The notes under the pieces: generated by a model
Told to the model about the DNA's origin: nothing
Seen by the model: only the letters and a program-made list of their open reading frames with translations
Databases searched by the model: none
Part shown: piece after piece, positions 7,297 through 16,529 of the stretch
Layout of the letters: each line of letters starts with the position of its first letter
Position numbering within the stretch: the first letter of the stretch is position 1
DNA from: Roseimarinus sediminis
GTDB lineage: Bacteria > Bacteroidota > Bacteroidia > Bacteroidales > Prolixibacteraceae
Assembly (NCBI RefSeq): GCF_050433125.1
Contig: NZ_JBNPXV010000004.1
Location: 62,001-126,000, forward strand
Reading direction: 5' to 3'
DNA length: 64,000 nt
Program-made: the position numbers and the translations under genes

Positions 7297-9138
7297 TTAA
7301 GCAACGTTGAATGTAACACTTGTTCCATTACCGGGTTCTGAATTCAACGCCAGTTCGCTACTCAGTTCCAAAGCACGCTTTCGCATATTCAACAGTCCGT
7401 TGCCGGATTCCACATTTTTCTCCTGAAAACCTTTTCCATCATCTTCAATCCTGAAATGAACGGAATTTTCGTTCTTACTGATTTGAATGCGAATTTGCCC
7501 TGCTTCGGCGTATTTTAATGCATTATTGGTAGCTTCCTGAATGATACGAAAGATATTCAAACCCTGCAACGATGTAAATTTAGTGGCATCCGAAATGGCT
7601 TTGCCGGTTTCGAGCGAAATAGCAGCATTCGGGTAAGATTGTCTGGCTTTTTCAATAAAGTTTACAATTCGCGATTGCAAGTCGTTGATGGTAACGTCCG
7701 ATTTGTTCATGGCCCAAACGGTATCGCGCAACTCCTGAATGGTGTCTTTGGCAAAGACTCCAATATTGTCCAGCCGCTTTGTCAGTTGTTCATTTTTATC
7801 CGACATGTAATATTTTATCGTGTCAATTGCCGAAACAATAAACGACAGTTGTGCCCCAATGTTATCGTGCAGGTCGCGCGATATGGCCAGTCGTTGTTCC
7901 TGCAACCTGTTCTGATTTTCAATTTTCTCCAAAGCCAGACTAAGTTCGTTGTCTTTTTGTTGTTTGATGTTTTTAAGCAACTGCTGTTTGTACAGCAAAA
8001 AGCCAATAAGCCCGATAATTATTGTCAGCGAAGCCAGACCGAAAATCCATTGGTTACGACTTTTCAGGCGAAGCTCGCTTTCTGCGATTTTCGTCCGTTG
8101 CAACAGGATAAGGTTTTCTTTTTCAGCGGCTTCGTATTTAGCGGTAATTTCTTCTACATCTTTTAGTTTCTGCGTATTGTACAAAATGTCGTTCAACACA
8201 TTAAATGCTTTAAGGTTTTGATACGCTTTTTCATAATTTCCCAGCAATTCGTAGTTGCTCATTATTTGCTCGTAGTTGTACTTTTGAATGTCGGGGAAAT
8301 TTATTTTTTGAGCTAGAGTGTTGCTTTTTTCAAAATATTCATTGGATTTATGCGGCTGACGGGTTTGTTTGTAATACTCCCCCAATGCTGTGTAATTCAG
8401 CATAATGGCAAAATCGTCGCCCAATTTTTCCCGAATATCAAGCGCTTGCTTCAGGTAATCTTCTGCTTTTTTATAGTCTTCAATCAGCAATTGGTTGTAC
8501 CCCAGAAACTCCAGTGCATAGCCGATACCAACCGAGTCGTTTCGCTGTTGCTGGATGCGCAGGGATTTTTCAAAACGTTCGTTTGCTGTTTTATAATCTC
8601 CCTCGTCGCGGAAAACCACACCACTTTCATTGTTGATACGCGCAATTCCTTCGAGATTATTTTCTGCTTCATATAGTTTCAGCGCTTTATCATAAAACTC
8701 TAAAGCTCGTTCGGGTTGCCTTAATTTACGGTACAAGCGAGCAATGTCATCGTAAAGCAAACCTAGTTTCTCCCTGTTTTCGGTTGGTTCAAGCTCTTCC
8801 ATCGCTTTGTAATAATAAACCGAAGCGCTGTCGATATTTCCTTTTTTACCATAAGCGCCTCCAATTGTGCGCAAAAAATCGCCTTTGTTTACTTTGTCGT
8901 TTTGCTGGTCGGCTAAGTTGTAGCCAAAGCGGGCCAGTTCAAGCGCTTCATCAAATTGGGTCATGTAAATTTCACGGATATTTTTCTGAAGCATTTCAAT
9001 TTTCTCGGAATAATCATTCTGTTTTTGAACAGATTGCAGCACACTATCTACTCGTAAAGCCTTTTGAGCGAATGCATTCAATGAAAGCATTCCGACAACA
9101 ATAAGCCATAAAATTCTTCTAAACTCCATTCTATTCAT
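7297..9138 (-). CDS. TPR-containing sensor histidine kinase (HisKA_3 type)
   Basis: 613 residues from ATG 9138 (the frame extends to a TTG further up; an ATG three codons downstream is also possible). A signal peptide ending near AFAQ is followed by about six TPR repeats (residues ~60-330), a coiled coil, one transmembrane segment at ~382-404, a dimerisation helix with phospho-acceptor H424 in SRDLHDNIGAQLS, and a GHKL ATPase with DDGKGF and GNGLLNMRKRA. Topology implies periplasmic TPRs sensing a protein or peptide ligand, and a cytoplasmic kinase feeding the NarL-type regulator just downstream. This architecture is common in Bacteroidota; the signal is unknown. Confidence 0.92.
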   Translation of the reverse strand: MNRMEFRRILWLIVVGMLSLNAFAQKALRVDSVLQSVQKQNDYSEKIEMLQKNIREIYMTQFDEALELARFGYNLADQQNDKVNKGDFLRTIGGAYGKKGNIDSASVYYYKAMEELEPTENREKLGLLYDDIARLYRKLRQPERALEFYDKALKLYEAENNLEGIARINNESGVVFRDEGDYKTANERFEKSLRIQQQRNDSVGIGYALEFLGYNQLLIEDYKKAEDYLKQALDIREKLGDDFAIMLNYTALGEYYKQTRQPHKSNEYFEKSNTLAQKINFPDIQKYNYEQIMSNYELLGNYEKAYQNLKAFNVLNDILYNTQKLKDVEEITAKYEAAEKENLILLQRTKIAESELRLKSRNQWIFGLASLTIIIGLIGFLLYKQQLLKNIKQQKDNELSLALEKIENQNRLQEQRLAISRDLHDNIGAQLSFIVSAIDTIKYYMSDKNEQLTKRLDNIGVFAKDTIQELRDTVWAMNKSDVTINDLQSRIVNFIEKARQSYPNAAISLETGKAISDATKFTSLQGLNIFRIIQEATNNALKYAEAGQIRIQISKNENSVHFRIEDDGKGFQEKNVESGNGLLNMRKRALELSSELALNSEPGNGTSVTFNVA

Positions 9139-9216
9139 GCTTAGCAAACCACCGCTATTTACCAAATGGGAATAACGAGGTTGAAAAAGATTTCTGTAAT
9201 TGTTTTATCGGCTTAT

Positions 9217-9579
9217 TTAACGCCCGGAGGTGTTATTATGTTCAGTTTTCAGGAGGTTCAGCGTAGAATAAAACATCCGCTTAAAACGAATGATTAGCAC
9301 TTCGGGAGCCTGCTCCGTTAATCCTTCCTGGATTTCAGCATCAGGAAACTGCTGTTCCATTTCCTGCAATCGCCTGTCGATGATGGCATTGATTTGCTTT
9401 TCAGCTTCGGTAATTTCGCTTGTCTTTTTTTGTAAAGCCAAACGGTTCTGCAATTCGGACTGCTGCTTGCTGTCGGGTTTATGAAGGTTGCCATACAAAT
9501 TCAAAAACTTTCGCAACAAATAGGCCATTATCAACAGCAAGCCATTAATCAATGCAAATAATAAGATTAAAGCTATCAT
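9217..9579 (-). CDS. Small membrane-anchored coiled-coil protein, unknown
   Basis: 120 residues. One hydrophobic N-terminal helix (residues 2-22) is followed by a charged, glutamine- and glutamate-rich helix with coiled-coil character (about 38-80), then EVLIIRFKRMFYSTLNLL, an amphipathic end. No family recognised. It lies upstream of the histidine kinase on the same strand, 78 bases away, and might be co-transcribed with the two-component pair, for instance as an accessory membrane protein (inference). ATG at 9579 chosen because it yields the hydrophobic anchor. Confidence 0.6.
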   Translation of the reverse strand: MIALILLFALINGLLLIMAYLLRKFLNLYGNLHKPDSKQQSELQNRLALQKKTSEITEAEKQINAIIDRRLQEMEQQFPDAEIQEGLTEQAPEVLIIRFKRMFYSTLNLLKTEHNNTSGR

Positions 9580-9714
9580 GCTAAATGGTTTTGTTCATCA
9601 TTCAATCGCATTTGTTTGATGGTTGTAACAAATGCACAGCACCGAAGTACTGTACATTTGAGCATTAGTGTTTCCGTTTAAGGAGCAATTCTTAAAGTGT
9701 GCAATAAACTAAAC

Positions 9715-11283
9715 CTATTGCTTCATAATTTTTTGGGTGAGGATTTTTCCATCCACTGTTTCGGCTTTCAGTAAATAAGTACCTGAGCTTAGAGAATTGA
9801 CTTTGATTTGGCTGCTTTCGGAGCTTTGAATTAGTTTTTGGCCACTTAATGAATAGATTTGGATAGTTTTAAGTTGTTCTGAAAAAAAGACTACATCCGT
9901 TACCGGATTGGGATAAAAAGAAATTTGCAAATTTAAATGGCTCTCTATTCCGGTAGAAATTCCATCTAACTTAAACACCCATACATCGTCACCTTGCGGG
10001 GCGTCAACAATGTCTCCGTCTGTTGAATGAGCTTGTCCTGCAATTACAATCTGATTATCTGCTGATTGAATGATAGAAAACCCTTTCTCGCTTGATGTTC
10101 CCCCGAAGCATTTATTCAAAATAATATTACCGGAATAATCGAGTTTTACGAGCCAAATATCCTTCCCTCCGTGATTATCGGTTACATCATTATCGGCCGA
10201 CTCAGTTGTTCCCACGATAAAAAATCCACTTCCATCTGAAGACGCCACTATCGAACGAACTTCATCTGTTTGGGAGCCACCCAGTGATTTCTCCCATTCC
10301 ATGACTCCTTCGGCATTTAGTTTCACCACCCACCAGTCGCGTTTGCCAAAACTTTCGCTGATATCGCCATTGGCCGATTCTGTTTCGCCAGCAACAACAT
10401 AACCGCCATCGTTGGTTTGAATAATACATTTGGCCTCATCCTTACCCGACCCGCCAATCACCGATTGCCATTCGATGTCTGCATTGCTGTTTATTTTGGC
10501 AATCCAAAAATCGGCATAGCCCATAAATCCATCGGGGTTCAGGGAGCCAATATCCCCATCGTTTGATAAGGTATAACCGGCAGTTATATAGCCGCCATCG
10601 CTGGTGGGGCTGATTGAAAATAGTGCATCGGTCCAGGAACCACCCATTGTTTTCTGCCATACCAAACCTCCTGAAGCACTCAGCTTTATCAGCCAGCCAT
10701 CGCTCATTCCCTTATTGACCGCTATATCTCCGTCGGTTGAAGAAGTATAGCCAGCAAGAATAAATCCGCCATCGGTTTCCTGCAAAATTGAATGAGCTCC
10801 CTCGTGCATCGCACCGCCAAGCGATTTTTGCCACTGGATTTCACCATTCGCATCTATTTTAAAAACCCATAAATCCAGGTTTCCGCGATTCTCGGTTAAG
10901 TCTCCGTTATTCGATGTACTTTCTCCGGTAACTAAATATCCTCCATCTGAAGTTTGAATAATCTTTGAATTTGCCTCGGTAAAGGGTTCGCCCCCCGTTC
11001 CGCCATAGGCCTTCTGCCATTCAAGTGTTCCTGAATTATCCAATTTCAGCACCCAAATATCGCCGCCGCCATGATTGCCAGAAACATCGCCGTTGTTATT
11101 TGTGTCGGTATATCCGCTAACAACATAGCCACCATCAGATGTTTGCTGAATACAGTGCCCCCTATCAGATCCGTTTCCCCCATACGTTTTCGACCAATTT
11201 ATTGTTGTTTGTGCCCCAAGGGCATTTCCGAAAAAGATTAGAGCGGATAAAATTACTGCCTTATGTATAATTCTTCGATTCAT
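9715..11283 (-). CDS. T9SS-exported seven-repeat beta-propeller-like protein
   Basis: 522 residues. The signal peptide ends near ALGAQ. Residues ~27-440 are seven tandem repeats of about 58 residues, each reading roughly W.K..GG...DE..SI..T.DGGY...G.T.S..GD........D.WV.KL...G. Seven units suggest a closed propeller; each contains a GD turn. Residues ~450-522 form a type A T9SS C-terminal domain: FYPNPVTD, IYSLSGQKL, LSSGTYLLKAE and a basic end KIMKQ. The protein is thus expected to be exported across the outer membrane by the Por system. Ligand unknown; proteins of this kind are usually annotated only as T9SS cargo. Confidence 0.9.
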   Translation of the reverse strand: MNRRIIHKAVILSALIFFGNALGAQTTINWSKTYGGNGSDRGHCIQQTSDGGYVVSGYTDTNNNGDVSGNHGGGDIWVLKLDNSGTLEWQKAYGGTGGEPFTEANSKIIQTSDGGYLVTGESTSNNGDLTENRGNLDLWVFKIDANGEIQWQKSLGGAMHEGAHSILQETDGGFILAGYTSSTDGDIAVNKGMSDGWLIKLSASGGLVWQKTMGGSWTDALFSISPTSDGGYITAGYTLSNDGDIGSLNPDGFMGYADFWIAKINSNADIEWQSVIGGSGKDEAKCIIQTNDGGYVVAGETESANGDISESFGKRDWWVVKLNAEGVMEWEKSLGGSQTDEVRSIVASSDGSGFFIVGTTESADNDVTDNHGGKDIWLVKLDYSGNIILNKCFGGTSSEKGFSIIQSADNQIVIAGQAHSTDGDIVDAPQGDDVWVFKLDGISTGIESHLNLQISFYPNPVTDVVFFSEQLKTIQIYSLSGQKLIQSSESSQIKVNSLSSGTYLLKAETVDGKILTQKIMKQ

Positions 11284-11326
11284 AGTTTTGTGTTATAATG
11301 TTGTTATTTGCTGAATTTTGCAGTTA

Positions 11327-12442
11327 TTAAAAAAACTTGGATTTAAACTCACTCACGTGGTGTTTCAAAAATGTTGTTATAGCTTTTTCTACGCCATTTT
11401 CGTACTTGCCAGCGTCGGCCTTAATTAACGCGGTATTTTCTGCTGAAATATTTTCGGTGCGGTACAGTTTCCCGAAAGCGGTTTCGGTGCCAATGTAGTC
11501 TTGCCTGGTTTTTGCGTAAGATTCAACTTTCTCCCGGGCAACTACACCGGTAATTGCCAAATCTTTTTTAAGTACGCCGGTATAAGTTCCGAGCGGTGAA
11601 CCACCGATTTTGTTTCTTCCGCCAACAAAATCGATAACAGTCCGAGCTGTTGCCGTTACTTCTTTCTTCTCCGATGCAGTAATACCCAGTTTGTCGGTGA
11701 ACCTGTTTTGTCCGCTGGCCATTCTGCTGGTTAAAGCATCATAAGCACTCAGGCGCAAGTTGGTGTTGGCCGTAAGTTTTGCCCCGTTTCCCTGATAGGG
11801 TTTCTTAACATCTAAAAACAACACGTACATGTCGGCATTTACAATGGTAGCATCGTTCAAGTCGGCCGAAAGTTTCGAATAGCTTGCTACTTCATCAAGC
11901 CGGTCAGCCAGTCCAATAACACTTAACATACCAGCACGCTTAATTTTACCCGAGTTGCTAAAACCTTTTACAAAAAATGTGGTGTTCGATGGATACACCG
12001 TAATCACTCCCGGCGCTTCCGAGAGGCTCATTTCCATATTGTCGATACGCTCATAACCTTCGTAATAAGAAGTATTTGCCGCAGCATTGCCATTGAGTAC
12101 GTTAAAGCCACTGGCTTCCAAATCGGCCACAAATTCCTTGTAAGCTTCGTCGGTAATTTGTTGCAAGGTTGCCGCCGAAATATCTAGCCCGACAGCTAAT
12201 GAAGCTTTGGTATCGCCAGATAAAGCTCTGCCCTCAAAGCTACCTTTCGTGGAGGCGGTTCTTAAATTATACAGCTGAAAATTGACCGAAAAGCCGGCAA
12301 TATAAACGTCTTTGGAAGGGAATTTTCTTGGCCCGTAAGCTCCCCGGTCTTCTTTTGGACTGAAATCACCTAAAGTTTGGGCGTTTACAAGTGTTGATAA
12401 GCCAGCAATAAACGCCATTGCAATAATAAACTTTGTTCTCAT
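11327..12442 (-). CDS. Exported protein of unknown function
   Basis: 371 residues from ATG 12442, which gives a good signal peptide MRTKFIIAMAFIAGLSTLVNAQ; the frame remains open for 24 codons upstream but those residues make no signal. I do not recognise the family. The mature part is mixed alpha/beta, contains no cysteine beyond the leader region, and has no T9SS tail; it ends in KHHVSEFKSKFF. Segments such as VYIAGFSVNFQLYN and ADMYVLFLDVKKPYQ suggest a soluble periplasmic protein. It precedes the T9SS seven-repeat gene by 43 bases on the same strand, so the two may form a unit. Confidence 0.7.
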   Translation of the reverse strand: MRTKFIIAMAFIAGLSTLVNAQTLGDFSPKEDRGAYGPRKFPSKDVYIAGFSVNFQLYNLRTASTKGSFEGRALSGDTKASLAVGLDISAATLQQITDEAYKEFVADLEASGFNVLNGNAAANTSYYEGYERIDNMEMSLSEAPGVITVYPSNTTFFVKGFSNSGKIKRAGMLSVIGLADRLDEVASYSKLSADLNDATIVNADMYVLFLDVKKPYQGNGAKLTANTNLRLSAYDALTSRMASGQNRFTDKLGITASEKKEVTATARTVIDFVGGRNKIGGSPLGTYTGVLKKDLAITGVVAREKVESYAKTRQDYIGTETAFGKLYRTENISAENTALIKADAGKYENGVEKAITTFLKHHVSEFKSKFF

Positions 12443-12540
12443 AATTTTCTTTTTTATTGATGATATGCAATTTACCGCGAAGTGCAGCGCAAGTGAATAG
12501 GGCAAATGCCCCATTTTTCAGAGAATTTTGGGTAAGGAAA

Positions 12541-13185
12541 ATGAATTGTAAACGATTGGAAGATCACTTGGCTAATCTTGAGAGCATCGTCTCTTTTATA
12601 GAGGAAAAGCTCTTCTTGAGAGTCAATCGGGACAAGAGCCAGGTCGAACATGTGAGGGATGTTAAGTTCCTTGGCTACACTTTTTACTGCATTAAAGGAA
12701 AAGGGAGACTAAGGATATACCCCAAAAGTATAGAAAAGATGAAAGCTAAAATAAAAAGGCTGACATCGAGAAGCAACTGATGGGGCAACGAGCGCAGGAA
12801 GGAAGCATTAAGTCAATACATTAAGGGCTGGGTGCAATACTCCAAACTGGCCGATATGCAAAGTCTGCTAAAAGAGACCGATAAATGGTATCGCCGACGG
12901 CTACGAATGGTAATCTGGAAACAATGGAAACGGATTAAAACCAAAGTGGCCAACCTTATAAAGCTGGGTATAAATAAAAACAAAGCTTATGAGTGGGCGA
13001 ACACAAGGAAAGGTTGCTGGCACATAGCAAAGATCTTTATCCTATCCAGAACTGTCACAAACCAGCGTTTGCGTAAGGCCGGATACGTTTTCTTACTGGA
13101 TTATTACATAGCTGTAAGAGTTGAATATTATGGAACCGCCGTATTCGAGAACCGTACGTACGGTGGTGTGAGAGGTCGGAAAACA
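12541..13185 (+). pseudogene. Decayed group II intron reverse transcriptase/maturase (C-terminal remnant)
   Basis: The frame encodes the C-terminal third of a bacterial group II intron-encoded protein: FIEEKLFLRVNRDKS and KFLGYTFY (end of RT), SNxWGNERRKEALSQYIKGW (thumb/maturase X), WKQWKRIKTKV and YEWANTRKGCW. The fingers/palm part with the YADD active site is missing, so the copy is truncated at its 5' end near 12541. A TGA at 12778-12780 interrupts the frame where family members I know read SNGWGNERR; one base change from GGA would explain it. Downstream, CCGTACGTACGG (13152-13163) followed by TGTGAGAGG looks like intron RNA adjoining the ORF. The remnant abuts the 3' end of marC. It cannot encode an active mobile element. 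Confidence 0.9.
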
Positions 13186-13187
13186 GC

Positions 13188-13793
13188 TTATTTTAATCCA
13201 AACAAATTAATGATTCCGTCGAGGATCATGTTGATGCCGATGGCTCCAATGAAGAAGCCATTGAGTCGCAGCAAAACTTCCATGTTTTTGTCGAAAGCAG
13301 TTTTGAACTTTCGGCCTTCAATTGAATCGCGCATTTTCTTCAGAAAAAAGATGGTCAGAAAATTGACAACAAAGATGATGACCAGGGATACCGATCCGAT
13401 CAACATGCTGTGTTTTTGTGAGAGCAGAATGCTGAGCGACAGGGTACCTGCGCCTACCATAAAGGGCAAGGCGATTTCGGATGCCAGATCGTCGAGGTTT
13501 TCCTTGATCATAATCAGCGCCTTTTGGCCCTTCACAATGAAAAAATAGGCGTAGGAAAAAATGATGATGCCACCAAAAATGCGAAAAGCTTCAAAATCGA
13601 TACGAAAAACCTGTTCGAAAATAACATCTCCAAAGAAAAAGAAAGTAAGACAGATGGTGAACGATATGGCCGAAGCTTTCAGTATGACGATCATAAAATC
13701 GCGATGCGACAAGTCTTTTCTGATGGGTTCAAGATACAGAAACAAGGCAAAGGGATTAAGCATGACCAGAATCTCGATTATCGATGATAACAT
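13188..13793 (-). CDS. MarC-family membrane protein
   Basis: 201 residues with six predicted transmembrane helices, matching the MarC (UPF0056) family. Recognisable parts are LNPFALFLYLEPI near the N-terminus, FRIFGGIIIFSYAYFFIV and LLRLNGFFIGAIGINMILDGI near the end. The molecular function of the family is not settled; an early link to multiple antibiotic resistance was withdrawn. The last codons meet the end of the group II intron remnant from the other strand. ATG at 13793. Confidence 0.9.
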   Translation of the reverse strand: MLSSIIEILVMLNPFALFLYLEPIRKDLSHRDFMIVILKASAISFTICLTFFFFGDVIFEQVFRIDFEAFRIFGGIIIFSYAYFFIVKGQKALIMIKENLDDLASEIALPFMVGAGTLSLSILLSQKHSMLIGSVSLVIIFVVNFLTIFFLKKMRDSIEGRKFKTAFDKNMEVLLRLNGFFIGAIGINMILDGIINLFGLK

Positions 13794-13934
13794 GACAGAA
13801 GGAGCTTTAATGGTTTATTCTAAAACATTGCAGCCCCAAAATGAAGCTGAAAGGCAGTCAAATTTCGAAAAATAAATCAGCAATCAAAAGGAATTTTAGT
13901 CAATGTTGCTTCCAAAGCCTTATCGTACTAATGC

Positions 13935-15617
13935 TCAGTACCCCGCAGCCATACCATCTTTCCGTGATTCACTGGCTCCATAGTATACCTTTTCTTTTTC
14001 ATCATACAGAATGGCCTGGTAACCTCCGTAGCCTCCCCGCGAGAAACTGATCTTGTGTCCACGGCCCATTAGCCCCCGAATGTTTTCGTAAGAGAAGCCG
14101 CTTTCGAGGTGCACTGTTCCGCCATCGCTCATTTTTTCACCCGTGGGCTGACTGCTTCCTTCATGCCTGATACGCGGAGCATCGCCTGCTTCCTGCAGGT
14201 TCATTCCAAAATCGATGAGGTTAACCACAATTTGTACGTGCCCCTGGGGTTGCATGGCACCTCCCATTAGTCCGAAGCTAATGTATGGCTTGCCTGCTTT
14301 GGTAATAAAGGCAGGTATAATGGTATGAAAGGGGCGTTTGTGGGGTTCATATACATTCATGTGGCCTTCGTCGAGGCTGAATAGTTCGCCTCTATCCTGC
14401 AAAATAAAACCCAGTTTTTCGGGTGTCATGCCCGAGCCCATGCCCCGGTAGTTGCTTTGTATCAACGAAACCATGTTGCCTTCACTGTCGGCCACCGTGA
14501 GATAAATGGTGTTGCCCTGTTCCAGTTCACCGGCGGGGTAGGAACGGGCTGCCTGTTTCGGATCGATCAGTTGATTTCGCTCGCGGGCATATTCTTTCGA
14601 AATGAGTTGTTCAACAGGTATTTCGTTGAAATCCATATCGGAATAGTATTTGGCGCGATCTTCAAAAGCCAGTTTTTTGGCTTCAATAAAAAGGTGCATG
14701 TATTCGTACGAACCAAAACCCATCGAAGCAAGGTCGTATTGCTCCAGTATATTAAGCATTTGCAGAACAGCCGTTCCCTGTCCGTTGGGCGGAAGTTCCC
14801 AAACATCGTAGCCCCGGTAGTTGGTCGAAACGGGTTCGACCCATTCCGAGCGATGATCTTCCATATCTTTCATTGTCAGGAAACCACCCTGTTGCTGCAT
14901 GTAATCAACTATTTTATTGGCGATTTCACCCTTATAAAAAACATCGCGACCCTGTTGTGCGATCGTTTCCAGCGTGTTGGCCAGATAAGGATTTCTGAAA
15001 ACTTCTCCTTTCCTGGGCGCCTTGCCATCGGGAAGAAAAATTTCTTCAAAACCGTCGTAGCGTTTTAAAAATTCACTGCGTTGCCAGTAATAGGCAATGA
15101 GCTCAGAAACGGGAAAACCTTCGCGGGCATAATCGATGGTGGGTTGAAGAATGGAAGTCATCGACAATTTTCCAAACCGTTTATGCAGTTCAAACCATCC
15201 GTCGACACAGCCGGGTACCGAAACAGGCAGAGGCCCGAGTGCAGGAATCTTTTCAAAACCATTCGTTTTAAAATAATCGAGCGTCAGCTCATAGGGCGAT
15301 CGGCCACTGGCGTTTAATCCATAGAGCTTTTCGCTGCGGGCATCCCAGACGATGGCAAACAGGTCGCCACCAATTCCGTTCCCGGTGGGTTCCATCAGCC
15401 CCAGACAGGCATTGGCCGCAATGGCGGCATCGATGGCGTTTCCCCCATTTTTGAGAATGTCGATGGCCACCTGGGTTGCCAGTGGCTGACTGGTGCATGC
15501 CATACCATGGGAGGCAATTACTTCGGAACGGGTGGCAAAAGGCAAACCGCTTATGCGGTCCTGTGCATAGCTTGTTGTGGAGAGCACTGTTAGTACAATC
15601 AGAAAGTAAAATCTCAT
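13935..15617 (-). CDS. Gamma-glutamyltransferase family protein
   Basis: 560 residues from ATG 15617, which gives a signal peptide ending near SYAQ; the ORF is open further up. Residues such as ILKNGGNAIDAAIAA, EPTGNGIGGDLFAIV and GCVDGWFELHKRFGKL are typical of the GGT large subunit. The autoprocessing nucleophile is T370 in GNTIYLTVAD, the start of the small subunit, followed by IQSNYRGMGSGM and FGLMGGAMQPQGHVQ. The residue after the nucleophile is Ile rather than the Thr of E. coli GGT, so it is nearer to YwrD-like members (inference). It would hydrolyse or transfer gamma-glutamyl groups, e.g. from glutathione, in the periplasm. Confidence 0.9.
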   Translation of the reverse strand: MRFYFLIVLTVLSTTSYAQDRISGLPFATRSEVIASHGMACTSQPLATQVAIDILKNGGNAIDAAIAANACLGLMEPTGNGIGGDLFAIVWDARSEKLYGLNASGRSPYELTLDYFKTNGFEKIPALGPLPVSVPGCVDGWFELHKRFGKLSMTSILQPTIDYAREGFPVSELIAYYWQRSEFLKRYDGFEEIFLPDGKAPRKGEVFRNPYLANTLETIAQQGRDVFYKGEIANKIVDYMQQQGGFLTMKDMEDHRSEWVEPVSTNYRGYDVWELPPNGQGTAVLQMLNILEQYDLASMGFGSYEYMHLFIEAKKLAFEDRAKYYSDMDFNEIPVEQLISKEYARERNQLIDPKQAARSYPAGELEQGNTIYLTVADSEGNMVSLIQSNYRGMGSGMTPEKLGFILQDRGELFSLDEGHMNVYEPHKRPFHTIIPAFITKAGKPYISFGLMGGAMQPQGHVQIVVNLIDFGMNLQEAGDAPRIRHEGSSQPTGEKMSDGGTVHLESGFSYENIRGLMGRGHKISFSRGGYGGYQAILYDEKEKVYYGASESRKDGMAAGY

Positions 15618-15692
15618 TTTTGTTTTAATAGGTTCACTGTAAATGTAGTGAAAGCATTTATTTTTTGCCAGCAAGGCACGAAGATGCTGATT

Positions 15693-16421
15693 TTAAAACA
15701 ACAAAATAATTCCTGCTCCTGTAACAAAGGCAGGACTGTCTTCAAGCAGCCCGACACCCCCATAAAAATCGGCCTGGATTTTCGGAGTGAATAAATAGGT
15801 AATTCCAGCATTTAACCGGGCATCGCGCACTTCGCGGGCCGGCAGCAAAACGCCTTCGGTGAAGAAACCGGTGCGTTCATTAAGCGAAAAACCTGCCGAC
15901 GCGGAGAGAATGCCCGATAAAAGCTGGTTTTGCCCATCGTATTCGGCTCCTGCATTCATTCCCAAAGCAACTTGTTCGGAAAGATCAAATTCGAGGGCTA
16001 CAATCACACCCGGAACAAGGCTTATTTGTTGGTCGGTAAAGTCGCCGCTGGCCGAAAGCAGCACTGCCATTTCTACTCCGCTGCTTTCTTTCGACAACAC
16101 ATGTATCTTGCTTCCCAAATAAAAAGGCAAATGAAGATAGGTTTCATAAACACTGGTGCGCCCATCGAGACCAAAGCCCAGGCGCAATTCGGCCTGATCG
16201 ATGATTCCCAGTCGGATGAGTGTGCTGTTCAGGCTGGTTTCGGCATAGCGTTGGTGGTAGGCGGTATGTTCAAATCCGGTTTCTATTTGAAGATGTCCTT
16301 TGGCTATTGTGTAAGCCGATTCGGTCATGTCGGGCCGGTCACCAATTAATTCTGCAGTTTGGGCTTTCAGTTGCAATTGAAGGATGGAAAATAAAAGAGT
16401 TAATATAAGGTAGCTTCTCAT
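15693..16421 (-). CDS. Outer-membrane beta-barrel protein (phenol MetA-like transporter family)
   Basis: 242 residues from ATG 16421, giving a signal peptide ending LQLKAQ. The mature start TAELIGDRPDMTESAYTI is the typical opening of the 'transporter' family related to Phenol_MetA_deg, followed by alternating strands (LQIETGFEHT, AELRLGFGLDG, AALSASGDF-like turns) and a final aromatic residue, as in outer-membrane beta-barrels. Substrate cannot be told. The start is divergent from ligA, with about 110 bases between the two ATGs; a longer upstream ORF would run into ligA's 5' region and is unlikely. Confidence 0.75.
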   Translation of the reverse strand: MRSYLILTLLFSILQLQLKAQTAELIGDRPDMTESAYTIAKGHLQIETGFEHTAYHQRYAETSLNSTLIRLGIIDQAELRLGFGLDGRTSVYETYLHLPFYLGSKIHVLSKESSGVEMAVLLSASGDFTDQQISLVPGVIVALEFDLSEQVALGMNAGAEYDGQNQLLSGILSASAGFSLNERTGFFTEGVLLPAREVRDARLNAGITYLFTPKIQADFYGGVGLLEDSPAFVTGAGIILLF

Positions 16422-16529
16422 TTCAAATTTTGTTTTAGGTTTTAAAGTGTTAAAAATAGAATTTCTTTTATTTTTAACGGAAATAAGAACCCCGAATTGG
16501 GAAACTTGTTGAATAGAAAACAAAGAATA

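Noticed and set aside
7639..8166. 175-codon plus-strand frame in the histidine kinase
   Set aside because: Shadow of the TPR/kinase coding strand.
10000..11200. Nucleotide repeat array or CRISPR in the seven-repeat gene
   Set aside because: Repeat units are similar only at protein level, with variable codons and no spacers; they encode propeller-like blades.
12506..12517. GGGCAAATGCCC palindrome near the start of the 11327 gene
   Set aside because: Short, isolated, at the edge of the intron remnant; no promoter elements align with it.
12457..12540. N-terminal codons preceding the group II remnant as part of a protein
   Set aside because: The sequence is promoter DNA of the 11327 gene and gives no reverse-transcriptase homology; the RT similarity begins near 12541.
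14457..15068. 203-codon plus-strand open frame inside the gamma-glutamyltransferase gene
   Set aside because: It is antisense to a clearly coding protein with full family motifs and has no recognisable sequence; a shadow.
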